DNA of 34,211 nt from NCBI GenBank assembly GCA_041441455.1, contig JASDTB010000006.1:1-34211 (forward strand), in the 5' to 3' direction. The stretch is from JAFIHK01 sp041441455. GTDB taxonomy: Bacteria; Bacteroidota; Bacteroidia; Bacteroidales; UBA932. The notes beneath the pieces are model-generated. The model was not told the DNA's origin and searched no databases. It worked only from the letters and a program-made list of their open reading frames with translations. A program made the position numbers and the translations under genes. This document shows positions 7,997 to 16,015 of this stretch, piece by piece; the first letter of the stretch is position 1; each line of letters opens with the position of its first letter.

Positions 7997-8580
7997 TTGC
8001 AATTATTGACTATAATACAGGTAATCTGCACTCTATCAGTAAATCAATTGCAAAGACAGGTGCGGAATTTATTGTAACAAACAACTTTGACCAGATTAGG
8101 AGTGCTTCGAAGGTAATTATGCCAGGTGTTGGAGATGCTCTATTTACAATGCAGACAATCTGTAATTTGGGGCTAGACGATTTGATAAAAAAACTGACAG
8201 TTCCTGTTCTTGGAATTTGTGTTGGGATGCAGGTAATGTGTGAGGAGTCGGAAGAGGGACCATGTAAGTGTCTTGGTATATTTCCTAACAAGGTTATGAA
8301 GTTAAGTCAGTCTATTTCAGCGAGAGTGCCTCATATCGGATGGAATACTTTGCAGAACAATAATTCGTTTTTATTCAAAGGGATAAAAGATGAAGACTAT
8401 GTTTATTTTGTTCACTCTTATGCTCCAGAAATTAATCAGTTTACCATCTCAACAACAACTCATGGAGATCGGTTTTCGGCTGCATTATCTCGCGATAATT
8501 TTATTGGGACACAGTTTCACCCCGAAAAAAGTGGAGTAGTAGGAGAGACAATTATCGAAAACTTTATAAAATATATGTAA
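7993..8580 (+). CDS. hisH: Imidazole glycerol phosphate synthase glutaminase subunit HisH
   Basis: HisH hydrolyses glutamine and channels ammonia to HisF, forming IGP and AICAR. This 195-residue class I glutamine amidotransferase has its nucleophile C76 in GICVGMQ and the His/Glu pair H176 and E178 in QFHPEKS. The N-terminal IDYNTGNLHS is typical of HisH. The ATGA overlap with the hisC-hisB stop and the single-base overlap with hisA indicate translational coupling. Its partner HisF is encoded two genes downstream. Confidence 0.98.
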   Translation: MIAIIDYNTGNLHSISKSIAKTGAEFIVTNNFDQIRSASKVIMPGVGDALFTMQTICNLGLDDLIKKLTVPVLGICVGMQVMCEESEEGPCKCLGIFPNKVMKLSQSISARVPHIGWNTLQNNNSFLFKGIKDEDYVYFVHSYAPEINQFTISTTTHGDRFSAALSRDNFIGTQFHPEKSGVVGETIIENFIKYM

Positions 8581-9305
8581 TGATTGAAATAATTCCGGCA
8601 ATAGATATTCTTAATGGAGAGTGCGTAAGGCTCTCTCAAGGAGATTATGAAAAGAGACAAGTGTATGAAAAAGATCCCATTCAGGCAGCAAAAGTCTTTG
8701 AGAGAATTGGCTTTAACAAGCTCCATATTGTAGACTTAGATGGCGCGAAATCATCTGCCCCTATTAACCTCGAATTAGTTGGAAAAATTAAAAGAGAGAC
8801 AACTCTTTCGATAGAGTTTGGAGGAGGTATCAAATCATTCGAAACCGCAGAGATGGTGCTAAATTCTGGGGTTGATGAGATTATTTGTGGATCAATTGCA
8901 ATAGAAAATGAGTACGAGACAAAAAAGCTAATTGAGAAATATAGTTCGATGATAATATTAGGTGTAGATATTAAAGGTCGTGAAATCTGCTCTAGAGGGT
9001 GGTTGGAACGAACCCCTTTTTCGATTGAAGATTTTTTGAAAAAGTATTGTGATATTGGTTTGAAAAGAGTGATAATAACTAATATTGAAAAAGATGGCAT
9101 GTTGACGGGGCCAGATTTTAATCTTTATAAACAAATAAAGAGAGTATTTCCAGAGCTAAGTCTAACTGCAAGTGGGGGAGTAAGTGGGATTAATGATATT
9201 ATGGAGTTGTCATCTATTGGAGTTGATAGTGTAATTATAGGAAGGTCTTTTTATGAAGGTGCGTTTAAAAAAGGAGAGCTTGAATCATGGTTGCAAAAAG
9301 GATAA
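8580..9305 (+). CDS. hisA: Phosphoribosylformimino-AICAR ribotide isomerase HisA
   Basis: HisA is a (beta-alpha)8-barrel isomerase that opens the ribose ring of ProFAR to give PRFAR. The 241-residue protein begins IEIIPAIDILNGECVRL. The two catalytic aspartates of the family are D9 and D130 (in LGVDIKGRE). Phosphate-binding loops appear as EFGGGIKS and, near the end, ASGGVSG. The TAATG junction with hisH overlaps by one base, and hisF begins 19 bases before hisA ends. Its sister hisF is easily separated from it by the latter's PCLDVKNGR start. Confidence 0.98.
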   Translation: MIEIIPAIDILNGECVRLSQGDYEKRQVYEKDPIQAAKVFERIGFNKLHIVDLDGAKSSAPINLELVGKIKRETTLSIEFGGGIKSFETAEMVLNSGVDEIICGSIAIENEYETKKLIEKYSSMIILGVDIKGREICSRGWLERTPFSIEDFLKKYCDIGLKRVIITNIEKDGMLTGPDFNLYKQIKRVFPELSLTASGGVSGINDIMELSSIGVDSVIIGRSFYEGAFKKGELESWLQKG

Positions 9306-10042
9306 TTCCCTGTCTCGATGTAAAAAACGGAAGAACGGTAAAAGGAATCAATTTTTCCGATTTAATTGACTCTGGCGATCCAGTTGAGATGGCAAAAAGC
9401 TACTCTCTTGCAGGAGCCGATGAGCTTGTCTTTCTAGATATTAGTGCAACGATTGAAGGCCGTAAAACATTTGTTGAGGTAGTCTCTAAGATTGCAGAAA
9501 ATATAAATATCCCATTCACTGTTGGAGGCGGAATTTCTAAGATTGAAGATGCATCGAGGCTATTTTATGCAGGAGCCGACAGGGTTAGTATAAATTCTTC
9601 GGCAGTGGCAAGGCCAAATCTAATTTCTGAAATTGCAATAAAACATGGTAGTCAAAGCGTTGTTGTGGCTATCGATTACAAAAGGGAAGATAGCGAGGTC
9701 TATGTAATGACTCATGGAGGAACCATTAATAGTGGTCGCAGACTGTTTGACTGGATTCGTGAGGCCCAGGAGCGAGGTGCTGGCGAGCTTTTATTGACAT
9801 CTGTAGACCATGATGGGACAAAGTCTGGCTTTGATTGCGATCTATTGAGACAAATTGTTGATAGGCTTTCAATTCCAGTTATCGCCTCTGGTGGAGCTGG
9901 CTCCCTTACAGACTTCTTAAATGTCTTCGAGACAGGTGGTGTAGATGCTGCATTGGCTGCCTCAGTATTTCATAAAAATATTATAACGATAAGACGATTA
10001 AAAGAGTATTTAATAAATAATGGATTAAACATAAGATTATGA
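9287..10042 (+). CDS. hisF: Imidazole glycerol phosphate synthase cyclase subunit HisF
   Basis: HisF converts PRFAR and the ammonia delivered by HisH into IGP plus AICAR. The 251-residue barrel starts AKRIIPCLDVKNGRTVKG and has the catalytic pair D11 and D130 (in VVAIDYK). Phosphate loops TVGGGIS and VIASGGAGS are present. The start inside hisA (19-base overlap) is supported because the conserved sequence begins right after the methionine. It overlaps hisIE by 4 bases. Confidence 0.98.
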   Translation: MVAKRIIPCLDVKNGRTVKGINFSDLIDSGDPVEMAKSYSLAGADELVFLDISATIEGRKTFVEVVSKIAENINIPFTVGGGISKIEDASRLFYAGADRVSINSSAVARPNLISEIAIKHGSQSVVVAIDYKREDSEVYVMTHGGTINSGRRLFDWIREAQERGAGELLLTSVDHDGTKSGFDCDLLRQIVDRLSIPVIASGGAGSLTDFLNVFETGGVDAALAASVFHKNIITIRRLKEYLINNGLNIRL

Positions 10043-10641
10043 TAGATATAGATAAAGTTGAGTTTAATAAAAGTAGTGATGGACTTATTCCTGCAATTGT
10101 TCAAGATGCAGTCTCTTTGAATGTTTTGATGCTTGGTTACATGAGTAGAGAGAGTGTTTTGAAAACGATAGAAGAGAGAAGGGTATGCTTTTATAGCCGG
10201 AGTAAAAAGAGACTTTGGACAAAAGGTGAGAGTAGTGGTAATTTTTTGACTGTTGTTGATCTTTCGCTCGATTGCGACCGAGATACCCTTCTGATTAAAG
10301 TAAATCCGAATGGACCTGTTTGTCACAATGGGACATATAGTTGTTTTGGCGAAAAGGATTCGAAAGGTTTTATAAGAGTCTTGGAGGGTGTGATTGAAGA
10401 GAGAAGGGCAACTCCTCCAACGAATTCTTATACTTCAAAGTTGCTGAATGGTGATATAGGAAGAGTTGCAAAAAAGGTTGGTGAAGAGGCGTCGGAGGTA
10501 ATAATCGAGGCTGTAACTAATAATCGTGAAAGGGCGATTTATGAGATTGGAGATTTAGTATATCATTCATTAGTGTTGATGAATAAACTTGAAATCTCAA
10601 TCGATGATATTGAAAAAGAGCTTATTGTTAGACACAAGTAA
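10039..10641 (+). CDS. hisIE: Bifunctional phosphoribosyl-AMP cyclohydrolase / phosphoribosyl-ATP pyrophosphatase HisIE
   Basis: This fusion does steps two and three of the pathway. Residues 1 to about 110 form the HisI cyclohydrolase, with the metal site DCDRD (78-82) and zinc cysteines C95 and C102. Residues from about 112 to 200 form the HisE pyrophosphohydrolase of the MazG-like fold, with the EExxE-type motif in KVGEEASEVIIEA (146-158) and a downstream E/D pair in YEIGDLVYH. The 200-residue length is typical of HisIE fusions. It is the last gene of the operon, and its stop codon lies inside a hairpin shared with convergent fhs. Confidence 0.97.
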   Translation: MIDIDKVEFNKSSDGLIPAIVQDAVSLNVLMLGYMSRESVLKTIEERRVCFYSRSKKRLWTKGESSGNFLTVVDLSLDCDRDTLLIKVNPNGPVCHNGTYSCFGEKDSKGFIRVLEGVIEERRATPPTNSYTSKLLNGDIGRVAKKVGEEASEVIIEAVTNNRERAIYEIGDLVYHSLVLMNKLEISIDDIEKELIVRHK

Positions 10642-10649
10642 GCTCTTTC
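10613..10649 (-). terminator. Hairpin terminator between hisIE and fhs
   Basis: A perfect ten-pair stem (10615-10624 with 10639-10648) encloses a 14-base loop. Read on the minus strand it is followed by a run of five Ts (complement of 10613-10617), which suits termination of fhs. On the plus strand only a short T run sits within the stem, so use by the his operon is less certain. The hisIE stop codon is inside the stem. Confidence 0.6.
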
Positions 10650-10671
10650 AATGATTGCTTTTAAGTTTCTG

Positions 10672-12336
10672 TTAGAATAGTCCAGTAATGTTGCCTTCGT
10701 TGTCGATGTCGATTCTCTCCGACGAAGGCTCTTCTGGAAGTCCTGGCATCCTCATAATTTCCCCTGTAATCGGAATTAAGAATCCAGCTCCTGCGGCAAT
10801 TTCAATCTCTCTTACAGTAATTATGAAATCTTTAGGGCGACCCAATAATTCTGGATTATCGGAGAGTGATTTTTGAGTTTTAGCCATACAGATGGCAAGG
10901 TTGCTTAGTCCTAGATTCTCAATCTTTTTGAGATTTGCTTTAGCTTTTGGTGTATAGTCTACAGCTACTGCTCCATAAATTTTGCTTGCAATCTGCTCAA
11001 TTTTGTTTTCTACAGTGTCGTTCAATGAGTATAATGGTGCAAATAGTGGGCAACAATCCTCTGATGCCTTAAGCACTAGTTCTGCCAACTCTACGGCTCC
11101 TGCTCCTCCTGACCCCCAGACATCTACAATTGAAACAGGAATCTCATGCTGTTTACAGTAGTTTTTGATAAAGTCGAGCTCCTCTTGTGAGTCTGATTCG
11201 AATTTATTGATTGCAACAATTGGTGCTAAATTGAAAAGTTTTATGTTCTCAACATGTTTCTGAAGATTTTCGATTCCCTTTTCGAGGGCCTTCACATCTG
11301 GAGACTTTATCTCTTTAAGACTTTTTCCTCCATGGTACTTTAGAGCCCTTACCGTTGCTACTAAAACTGCTGCATTTGGAGAGAGTCCAGCGTGTCTTGC
11401 TTTGATGTCAAGGAATTTTTCTGCACCTAAATCGAAGCCAAATCCAGCCTCTGTTACTGTATAGTCTGTCAAGGACATAGCTGTCTGAGTGGCAATAACC
11501 GAATTTGTTCCTTGGGCTATATTGGCAAAAGGGCCTCCATGAATAATCGCTGGTGTTCCCTCTGTTGTCTGAACTAAGTTTGGTTTAATTGCATCTTTTA
11601 ATAGTGCTGCCATTGCTCCTTGTGCTTTTAGATCGCGGGCATATACTGGTTTTTTATCAAATGTGTATCCAATGAATATGTTGCCTAATCTTTGCTTTAA
11701 ATCTTCTATGTCTTTAGCGAGACACAAGATTGCCATCACTTCTGAGGCTGCGGTAATGTCAAAGCCTGTCTCCCTTGGAATTCCGTGAGTTGTGCCTCCT
11801 AAACCTGCCACTATTGTCCGGAGCGATCTATCATTCATATCCATTACTCTTTTCCAAGAGATGGTGCGTGGATCAAGACCTATATTGTTGACCTTATTTT
11901 GAATATTGTTGTCAATGATAGCTGCCAGCAAGTTGTGAGCCTTTTCTATTGCGGCAAAATCACCTGTAAAATGTAGGTTGATATCTTCCATTGGTAATAC
12001 TTGCGAGTAACCTCCTCCAGTTGCTCCTCCTTTTATACCAAAAACAGGACCTAGTGATGGCTCTCTAAGTACTACGATTGACTTTTTGCCAATCTTATTT
12101 AAGGCAAGCGAGAGGCCAATAGATACTGTTGTTTTCCCTTCTCCTGCTGGAGTTGGTGAGATTGCTGATACTAAAATCAACTTTCCAAATTTTTCTCTAT
12201 TGATGAATTTAAGAGGTAGTTTTGCTTTGTATTTTCCATACATTTCGAGATCCTCTTCGGGAATATTCAGGTCAGCTGCAACACTTTTGATGTGTCTCAT
12301 TTTTATCGAGTGTGCAATTTCAATATCACTTTTCAT
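10672..12336 (-). CDS. fhs: Formate-tetrahydrofolate ligase Fhs
   Basis: Fhs makes 10-formyltetrahydrofolate from formate, ATP and tetrahydrofolate in one-carbon metabolism; it can supply purine synthesis or run in reverse to make ATP. The 554-residue protein matches the family length. It shows the ATP-binding loop TPAGEGKTT near residues 62-70, the GGATGGGYSQV stretch (about 108-118), and the conserved DVWGSGGAGA late in the protein. It is a single gene on the minus strand, convergent with hisIE and divergent from dsrC. The link to histidine may be metabolic: HisF releases AICAR, which needs 10-formyl-THF to re-enter purine synthesis. That link is inference, since many Bacteroidetes place fhs elsewhere. 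Confidence 0.97.
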   Translation of the reverse strand: MKSDIEIAHSIKMRHIKSVAADLNIPEEDLEMYGKYKAKLPLKFINREKFGKLILVSAISPTPAGEGKTTVSIGLSLALNKIGKKSIVVLREPSLGPVFGIKGGATGGGYSQVLPMEDINLHFTGDFAAIEKAHNLLAAIIDNNIQNKVNNIGLDPRTISWKRVMDMNDRSLRTIVAGLGGTTHGIPRETGFDITAASEVMAILCLAKDIEDLKQRLGNIFIGYTFDKKPVYARDLKAQGAMAALLKDAIKPNLVQTTEGTPAIIHGGPFANIAQGTNSVIATQTAMSLTDYTVTEAGFGFDLGAEKFLDIKARHAGLSPNAAVLVATVRALKYHGGKSLKEIKSPDVKALEKGIENLQKHVENIKLFNLAPIVAINKFESDSQEELDFIKNYCKQHEIPVSIVDVWGSGGAGAVELAELVLKASEDCCPLFAPLYSLNDTVENKIEQIASKIYGAVAVDYTPKAKANLKKIENLGLSNLAICMAKTQKSLSDNPELLGRPKDFIITVREIEIAAGAGFLIPITGEIMRMPGLPEEPSSERIDIDNEGNITGLF

Positions 12337-12397
12337 AAAAATTGTTTTTACTTTTTAACAAAATAACGCAAAAAGTGTTTGCTCCGTAAGCGAAATC

Positions 12398-12430
12398 TTG
12401 AATTTTCAAATAATTTTTTTAATATCTTCG
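12398..12430 (+). promoter_or_regulatory. Weak promoter candidate for the dsrC operon
   Basis: TTG at 12398-12400 and TATCTTCG at 12423-12430 are spaced 22 bases and resemble the Bacteroidetes -33/-7 boxes with one mismatch in the -7 element. They lie in the 119-base divergent region between fhs and dsrC, which otherwise shows only AT-rich sequence and a small GCAAA/TTTGC hairpin near 12369-12383. Confidence 0.35.
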
Positions 12431-12455
12431 TAGAAACTTAACCTAAATATTACTT

Positions 12456-12773
12456 ATGGCAACCTTAGAACTTAATGGTAAAACTTTCGATGTTGATGGA
12501 GATGGATTTTTAACTGATCCTACCCTTTGGAACGACGAAGTCGCTCACCTATTTGCAAAATCTGACGGAATTGATGAACTCACCGATAGACATTGGTCTG
12601 TGCTTAGAATTATTCGTAGGAACTTTGAAGAGAAGGGTAATGCTCCTATGATTAGAACAATTTGTCAAGAGACTGGATTGAAATTGAGAGAGATATATGA
12701 ATTATTTCCTCTAGGTCCGGCAAGAGGTGCTTGCAAGGTTGCAGGTTTACCTAAGCCAGACGGATGTGTTTAG
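12456..12773 (+). CDS. dsrC: DsrC-family sulfur-carrier protein with both redox cysteines
   Basis: DsrC is a small soluble protein whose flexible C-terminal arm carries sulfur as a persulfide or trisulfide between enzymes. This one is 105 residues, the usual size. The C-terminal arm is fully conserved, GPARGACKVAGLPKPDGCV, with both C93 and the penultimate C104. In the family, two cysteines separate true DsrC (redox substrate of DsrAB and DsrMK) from TusE, which keeps only the last one for tRNA thiolation. The N-terminal part (LELNGKTFDVDGDGFL) is also typical. It heads a four-gene operon with a membrane cytochrome-like protein and a DsrK-like reductase, which fits a role as their thiol/disulfide partner. 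No dsrAB is in the window. Confidence 0.95.
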   Translation: MATLELNGKTFDVDGDGFLTDPTLWNDEVAHLFAKSDGIDELTDRHWSVLRIIRRNFEEKGNAPMIRTICQETGLKLREIYELFPLGPARGACKVAGLPKPDGCV

Positions 12774-12782
12774 ATCTGTATT

Positions 12783-13406
12783 ATGGAGTGGTATATCTAT
12801 TTTGCCTCGATATCATTTTTGATATCTGGCTTTGTACTTCTACTTACCTTTTTCAAAAGAGTTCAAAGTAAATCGCTTGACTTTTCGAAAGGAGTAGAAG
12901 ATACTAGTGGTGCTGTTTTCTACTCTTTTACAAAAGCAATGTCTCCTTTTGCTAAAGAGTCTGCCTATCTTCACCTTCCTACCTATGTTTCTGGAATCAT
13001 CTACCATATAGGATCATTTGTTGCAATAGCTTTTTTTCTCTTTGCACTGATTTTCCCCAATTGGAATGAGATATTATCAAATTTTGCAATTTTAATAGAG
13101 ATTGTTCTTTTATTGTCTGTTGTATGCGGTCTCTTTATTCTTTTTAAGAGATTTATTAAAAGTGATTTGAGATCTCTTTCGATTCCTGATGACTATTTTT
13201 CAAATTTGTTTACATCCTGTTTTCAATTGTGTACATTCTTGTATATGATTGATTCTGTTTCGGCCGGTTTGTATTTTACATTATCGGCTTTATTTTTTCT
13301 ATGGCTGCCAGTTGGTAAGACTCGTCATCTTGTTTACTTCTTTGTTGCCAGAATTTATCTTGGTAGGTTTTATGGAAAAAGGGGCACATGGCCTGAAAAA
13401 CATTAA
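12783..13406 (+). CDS. DsrM/NarI-like membrane subunit, probable b-type cytochrome
   Basis: A 207-residue membrane protein with about five helices (near 5-24, 68-92, 100-122, 140-160, 162-178), placed between dsrC and a DsrK-like gene. Position, size and topology match the quinone-reactive cytochrome b subunits of the NarI/DsrM/HdrE group. Candidate heme ligands are H64 and H75, spaced as in helix II of NarI, and H182 near the C-terminal helix. A second C-terminal ligand histidine is not obvious, so one of the two hemes normally expected may be missing or ligated differently. The gene starts 9 bases after dsrC and ends 6 bases before the next gene. Direct sequence resemblance to DsrM is weak, so the function is inferred mostly from context. 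Confidence 0.7.
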   Translation: MEWYIYFASISFLISGFVLLLTFFKRVQSKSLDFSKGVEDTSGAVFYSFTKAMSPFAKESAYLHLPTYVSGIIYHIGSFVAIAFFLFALIFPNWNEILSNFAILIEIVLLLSVVCGLFILFKRFIKSDLRSLSIPDDYFSNLFTSCFQLCTFLYMIDSVSAGLYFTLSALFFLWLPVGKTRHLVYFFVARIYLGRFYGKRGTWPEKH

Positions 13407-13412
13407 GCAAGT

Positions 13413-14708
13413 ATGGAAAAGGATTTAAAAATTAATTATGAAAAAGCGCTTGATGTTTTGACGTCTAAAGACAACAAGCTTGCTGTAAATATAAATGCAT
13501 GTGTCAGGTGCGGTCTTTGTGCCGATAGTTGCATGTACTATAAGGCTCTTAAGCATTCAGATTATATTCCTGGAAAGAAGGTAGAGCTTGTGGGGTCTCT
13601 TTACAAAAGATACTCCTCTTTTACTGGGAGAGTTGCTCCTTATCTATTTGGTGCAAAAGAGTTGGATGAGAAGAGTGCTTCGCAAATGGTGGACTTACTT
13701 TTTGGAGCATGTACAATGTGTGGACGTTGTGTTAAACATTGTTCAATAGGAGTAGATATTCCTTATGTTGTTCGAAAAGGTAGAGAAATGCTAGTTGCGA
13801 TGAACATGGTTCCTCAGACTCTTCAGGCGACTGTTGATGCTGCAGTACAGACTGGCAACAATATGGGTATTCCAGAGGATGAGTTTACCGACACTATTCG
13901 TTGGATGGAGGATGAGTTACGTGATGAATTGTCTGATGAAAAGGCAGCAATTCCTTTGAACGAAGTGAATAGAGATGTTTTTTATACTCTCAACCCTAGG
14001 GAGCCAAAGTTTTTTCCATTATCTATCTCTGCAATGGCTAAGATTTTTTATGCTGCAAAAGAGAGCTGGACTTTGTCTACTAAATATTATGATGTAACGA
14101 ATTATGGTTTCTTTAATGCCAACAACCAAGAGGCTGCAATTATTACCAGAAATCTTCATGATGAAGTAAAAAGACTAGGTTGTAAGAGATTGGTGCTAGG
14201 CGAATGTGGTCATGGTTCGAGAGCCAATCGATGGGAGGGACCAAACTATCTTAAGAAACAATATGATTTCGATGTAACTACTGTTGTTGAATTGATTGCT
14301 GAATACATTCAATCTGGCAAAATTAAGATAGATAAATCACTCAACTCCCAAAAATATACAATTCATGATCCATGTAACCTTGTTAGAAATGGCGGTCTCC
14401 TCAAACAGATACGTTTTGTTGTAAAAGAGGCTGTTTCCGATTTTGTGGAGATGAATCCTTATGGAAATGACAACTTCTGTTGTGGAGGTGGAGGAGGACA
14501 ATTAGCAATGAGCGAATATAACGAAAGGAGAATCGCCATTGGTAAAATAAAGGCCGACCAAATAAAGGCAACAGGGGCTAAGGTTGTAATCACTCCTTGT
14601 CACAACTGTGTTGACCAGCTTTCGCAATTGAACCATACTTATAAGCTGGGCGTACAAATAAAGACTATTGCAGAAGTAGTCGCAGATGCATTGATAATAA
14701 ATAATTAA
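13413..14708 (+). CDS. DsrK/HdrD-like iron-sulfur reductase
   Basis: The 431-residue cytoplasmic protein has two N-terminal [4Fe-4S] motifs, C30/C33/C36/C40 and C100/C103/C106/C110. The C-terminal half contains one cysteine-rich CCG motif: C321, then C356-C357, then C396xxC399, the spacing that binds the noncubane catalytic cluster in HdrB/HdrD and DsrK. C265 in GECGHG is also typical of DsrK. In such enzymes the special cluster reduces a disulfide or trisulfide, here most likely on DsrC, using electrons from the adjacent membrane subunit and the quinone pool. GlpC and LutA-like proteins share these domains, but the GECGHG motif and the dsrC neighbour favour DsrK. It follows the membrane subunit by 6 bases. 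Confidence 0.9.
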   Translation: MEKDLKINYEKALDVLTSKDNKLAVNINACVRCGLCADSCMYYKALKHSDYIPGKKVELVGSLYKRYSSFTGRVAPYLFGAKELDEKSASQMVDLLFGACTMCGRCVKHCSIGVDIPYVVRKGREMLVAMNMVPQTLQATVDAAVQTGNNMGIPEDEFTDTIRWMEDELRDELSDEKAAIPLNEVNRDVFYTLNPREPKFFPLSISAMAKIFYAAKESWTLSTKYYDVTNYGFFNANNQEAAIITRNLHDEVKRLGCKRLVLGECGHGSRANRWEGPNYLKKQYDFDVTTVVELIAEYIQSGKIKIDKSLNSQKYTIHDPCNLVRNGGLLKQIRFVVKEAVSDFVEMNPYGNDNFCCGGGGGQLAMSEYNERRIAIGKIKADQIKATGAKVVITPCHNCVDQLSQLNHTYKLGVQIKTIAEVVADALIINN

Positions 14709-14719
14709 ACTTAATAACT

Positions 14720-15883
14720 ATGAGCAAACTTATCTATTTGGACAACTCAGCTACCAGTTTTCCAAAACCCGACGTTGTTTATGATTTCATGAATACATTC
14801 TATAGAAAGCACGGTGTTAATCCAGGTCGTTCTGGTTTTGATGCTGCTGTTGAGACTGAAGAGGTTGTCAATAATACAAGAAAGATGTTGACTAAACTTT
14901 TTAATGGAGGTAATGATCATAATAGGTTAACATTCAGTTACAACGCTACTGATTCTCTAAATCTTATAATAAATGGACTTGTAGAGAAGGGTATTCATGT
15001 TGTAACAACAATGCTCGAGCACAATTCTGTTTTAAGACCTCTTTATGTTCATAACAATGCTGGTACTATTGATGTAACTTATGTTCCATTTAATAGCCAT
15101 GGATATGTAGAGCCTGATGATATTAAAAAGGCAATCAGACCAAATACAAAATTTGTTATAGTAACTCACTGTTCTAATGTATTGGGAACAATTCAGCCTT
15201 TGAAGGAGATTGGTAAAATATGTAAAGAGAGAGGTGTGATCTTCGTTGTTGATGGAAGCCAAGGAGCGGGTGCTGTTGATTTCGATATGCAAGATTCAAA
15301 TGTAGATGTATACTGCTTTACAGGGCATAAATGCCTTATGGGACCAACTGGAATTGGTGGTTCGTATGTAAGAGAGGGCATTCATATCAACCATACAAGG
15401 GCTGGAGGAACTGGCGTAAGATCTGCATATCCTGCACATTTAGAGGAGTATCCTTATCGTTTGGAATATGGAACTTTGAATTTACTTGGAGTTGCAGGAT
15501 TAAATGCAGGTGTTAAGTGGATTCAAGAGCAGGGAATTATGAATATTCACAACAGAGAGATGGCTTTGTGGGATAAACTTAGAAATGGTATCCAGAATAT
15601 TGAAGGTGTTACTACATACTGTGCAGATAGCAAGGAGAATAAAAATCCTGTTCTTAGCTTCAATATTAATGGTTTTGAAGCAGGTGATGTGGGAGTAATG
15701 TTAGATGTGGATTATAGTATTGCTGTGAGAACTGGTTTACAGTGTGCTCCAAAAGTTCATGAAAATATTGGAACTTTCGATATGCATGGTACAGTAAGAA
15801 TGAGTATAGGTGCCTTTACAACTGAATCTGAAGTTGACTCTGCGATAGAAGCTGTAAAAGAAATAGCATCTATTAAGAATTGA
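14720..15883 (+). CDS. Cysteine desulfurase-family PLP enzyme (class V aminotransferase fold)
   Basis: The 387-residue protein begins with the family signature IYLDNSATSFPKP. It has H101 stacking over PLP, the aspartate in VVDGSQGAGA (D178), and the PLP lysine K204 in FTGHKCLMGPTGIGG. C342 in RTGLQCAPKVHENIGT sits where SufS/CsdA-type desulfurases form the cysteine persulfide, and GTVRMSIG near the end is conserved. The loop resembles the SufS-related subgroup more than IscS. No suf or isc genes are nearby; instead it closes the dsrC operon 11 bases after the DsrK-like gene. It may thus supply or remove sulfur for DsrC rather than for Fe-S assembly. The enzyme family is secure; the partner is inference. 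Confidence 0.88.
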   Translation: MSKLIYLDNSATSFPKPDVVYDFMNTFYRKHGVNPGRSGFDAAVETEEVVNNTRKMLTKLFNGGNDHNRLTFSYNATDSLNLIINGLVEKGIHVVTTMLEHNSVLRPLYVHNNAGTIDVTYVPFNSHGYVEPDDIKKAIRPNTKFVIVTHCSNVLGTIQPLKEIGKICKERGVIFVVDGSQGAGAVDFDMQDSNVDVYCFTGHKCLMGPTGIGGSYVREGIHINHTRAGGTGVRSAYPAHLEEYPYRLEYGTLNLLGVAGLNAGVKWIQEQGIMNIHNREMALWDKLRNGIQNIEGVTTYCADSKENKNPVLSFNINGFEAGDVGVMLDVDYSIAVRTGLQCAPKVHENIGTFDMHGTVRMSIGAFTTESEVDSAIEAVKEIASIKN

Positions 15884-15922
15884 AACAGACCATCTAAAGT
15901 AGATGAATATTGACTTTGCTAT

Positions 15923-15972
15923 TTTGGAATTGATTTTTAATTAGTATATTTCGTAACAATTTGATAGATTTG
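15923..15972 (+). promoter_or_regulatory. Candidate promoters upstream of ugd
   Basis: Two -7-like boxes occur in the 132-base gap before ugd. TATATTTC (15945-15952) has TTTG (15923-15926) 18 bases upstream. TAGATTTG (15965-15972) is a perfect TANNTTTG but lacks a well-spaced -33 box. Either would give a short leader before ATG 16016. This gap marks the likely start of the polysaccharide-related transcription unit. Confidence 0.4.
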
Positions 15973-16015
15973 TAATTGATTTTAACTTTTTGAATAACCT
16001 TAAAAACTTGATATT

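Noticed and set aside
12086..12358. Plus-strand open frame opposite the start of fhs, and similar opposite-strand frames across the window
   Set aside because: These overlap strongly conserved genes, have no recognisable domains and no promoter, and are typical shadow frames.
14720..15883. Desulfurase as part of a suf or isc Fe-S assembly operon
   Set aside because: No sufBCDE, iscU or similar gene is adjacent; the only linked genes are dsrC and the DsrMK-like pair.
15891..15905. Small perfect hairpin (CATCTA, three-base loop, TAGATG) just after the desulfurase gene
   Set aside because: Only six pairs, mostly A-T, and no T run follows, so it cannot be supported as a terminator.
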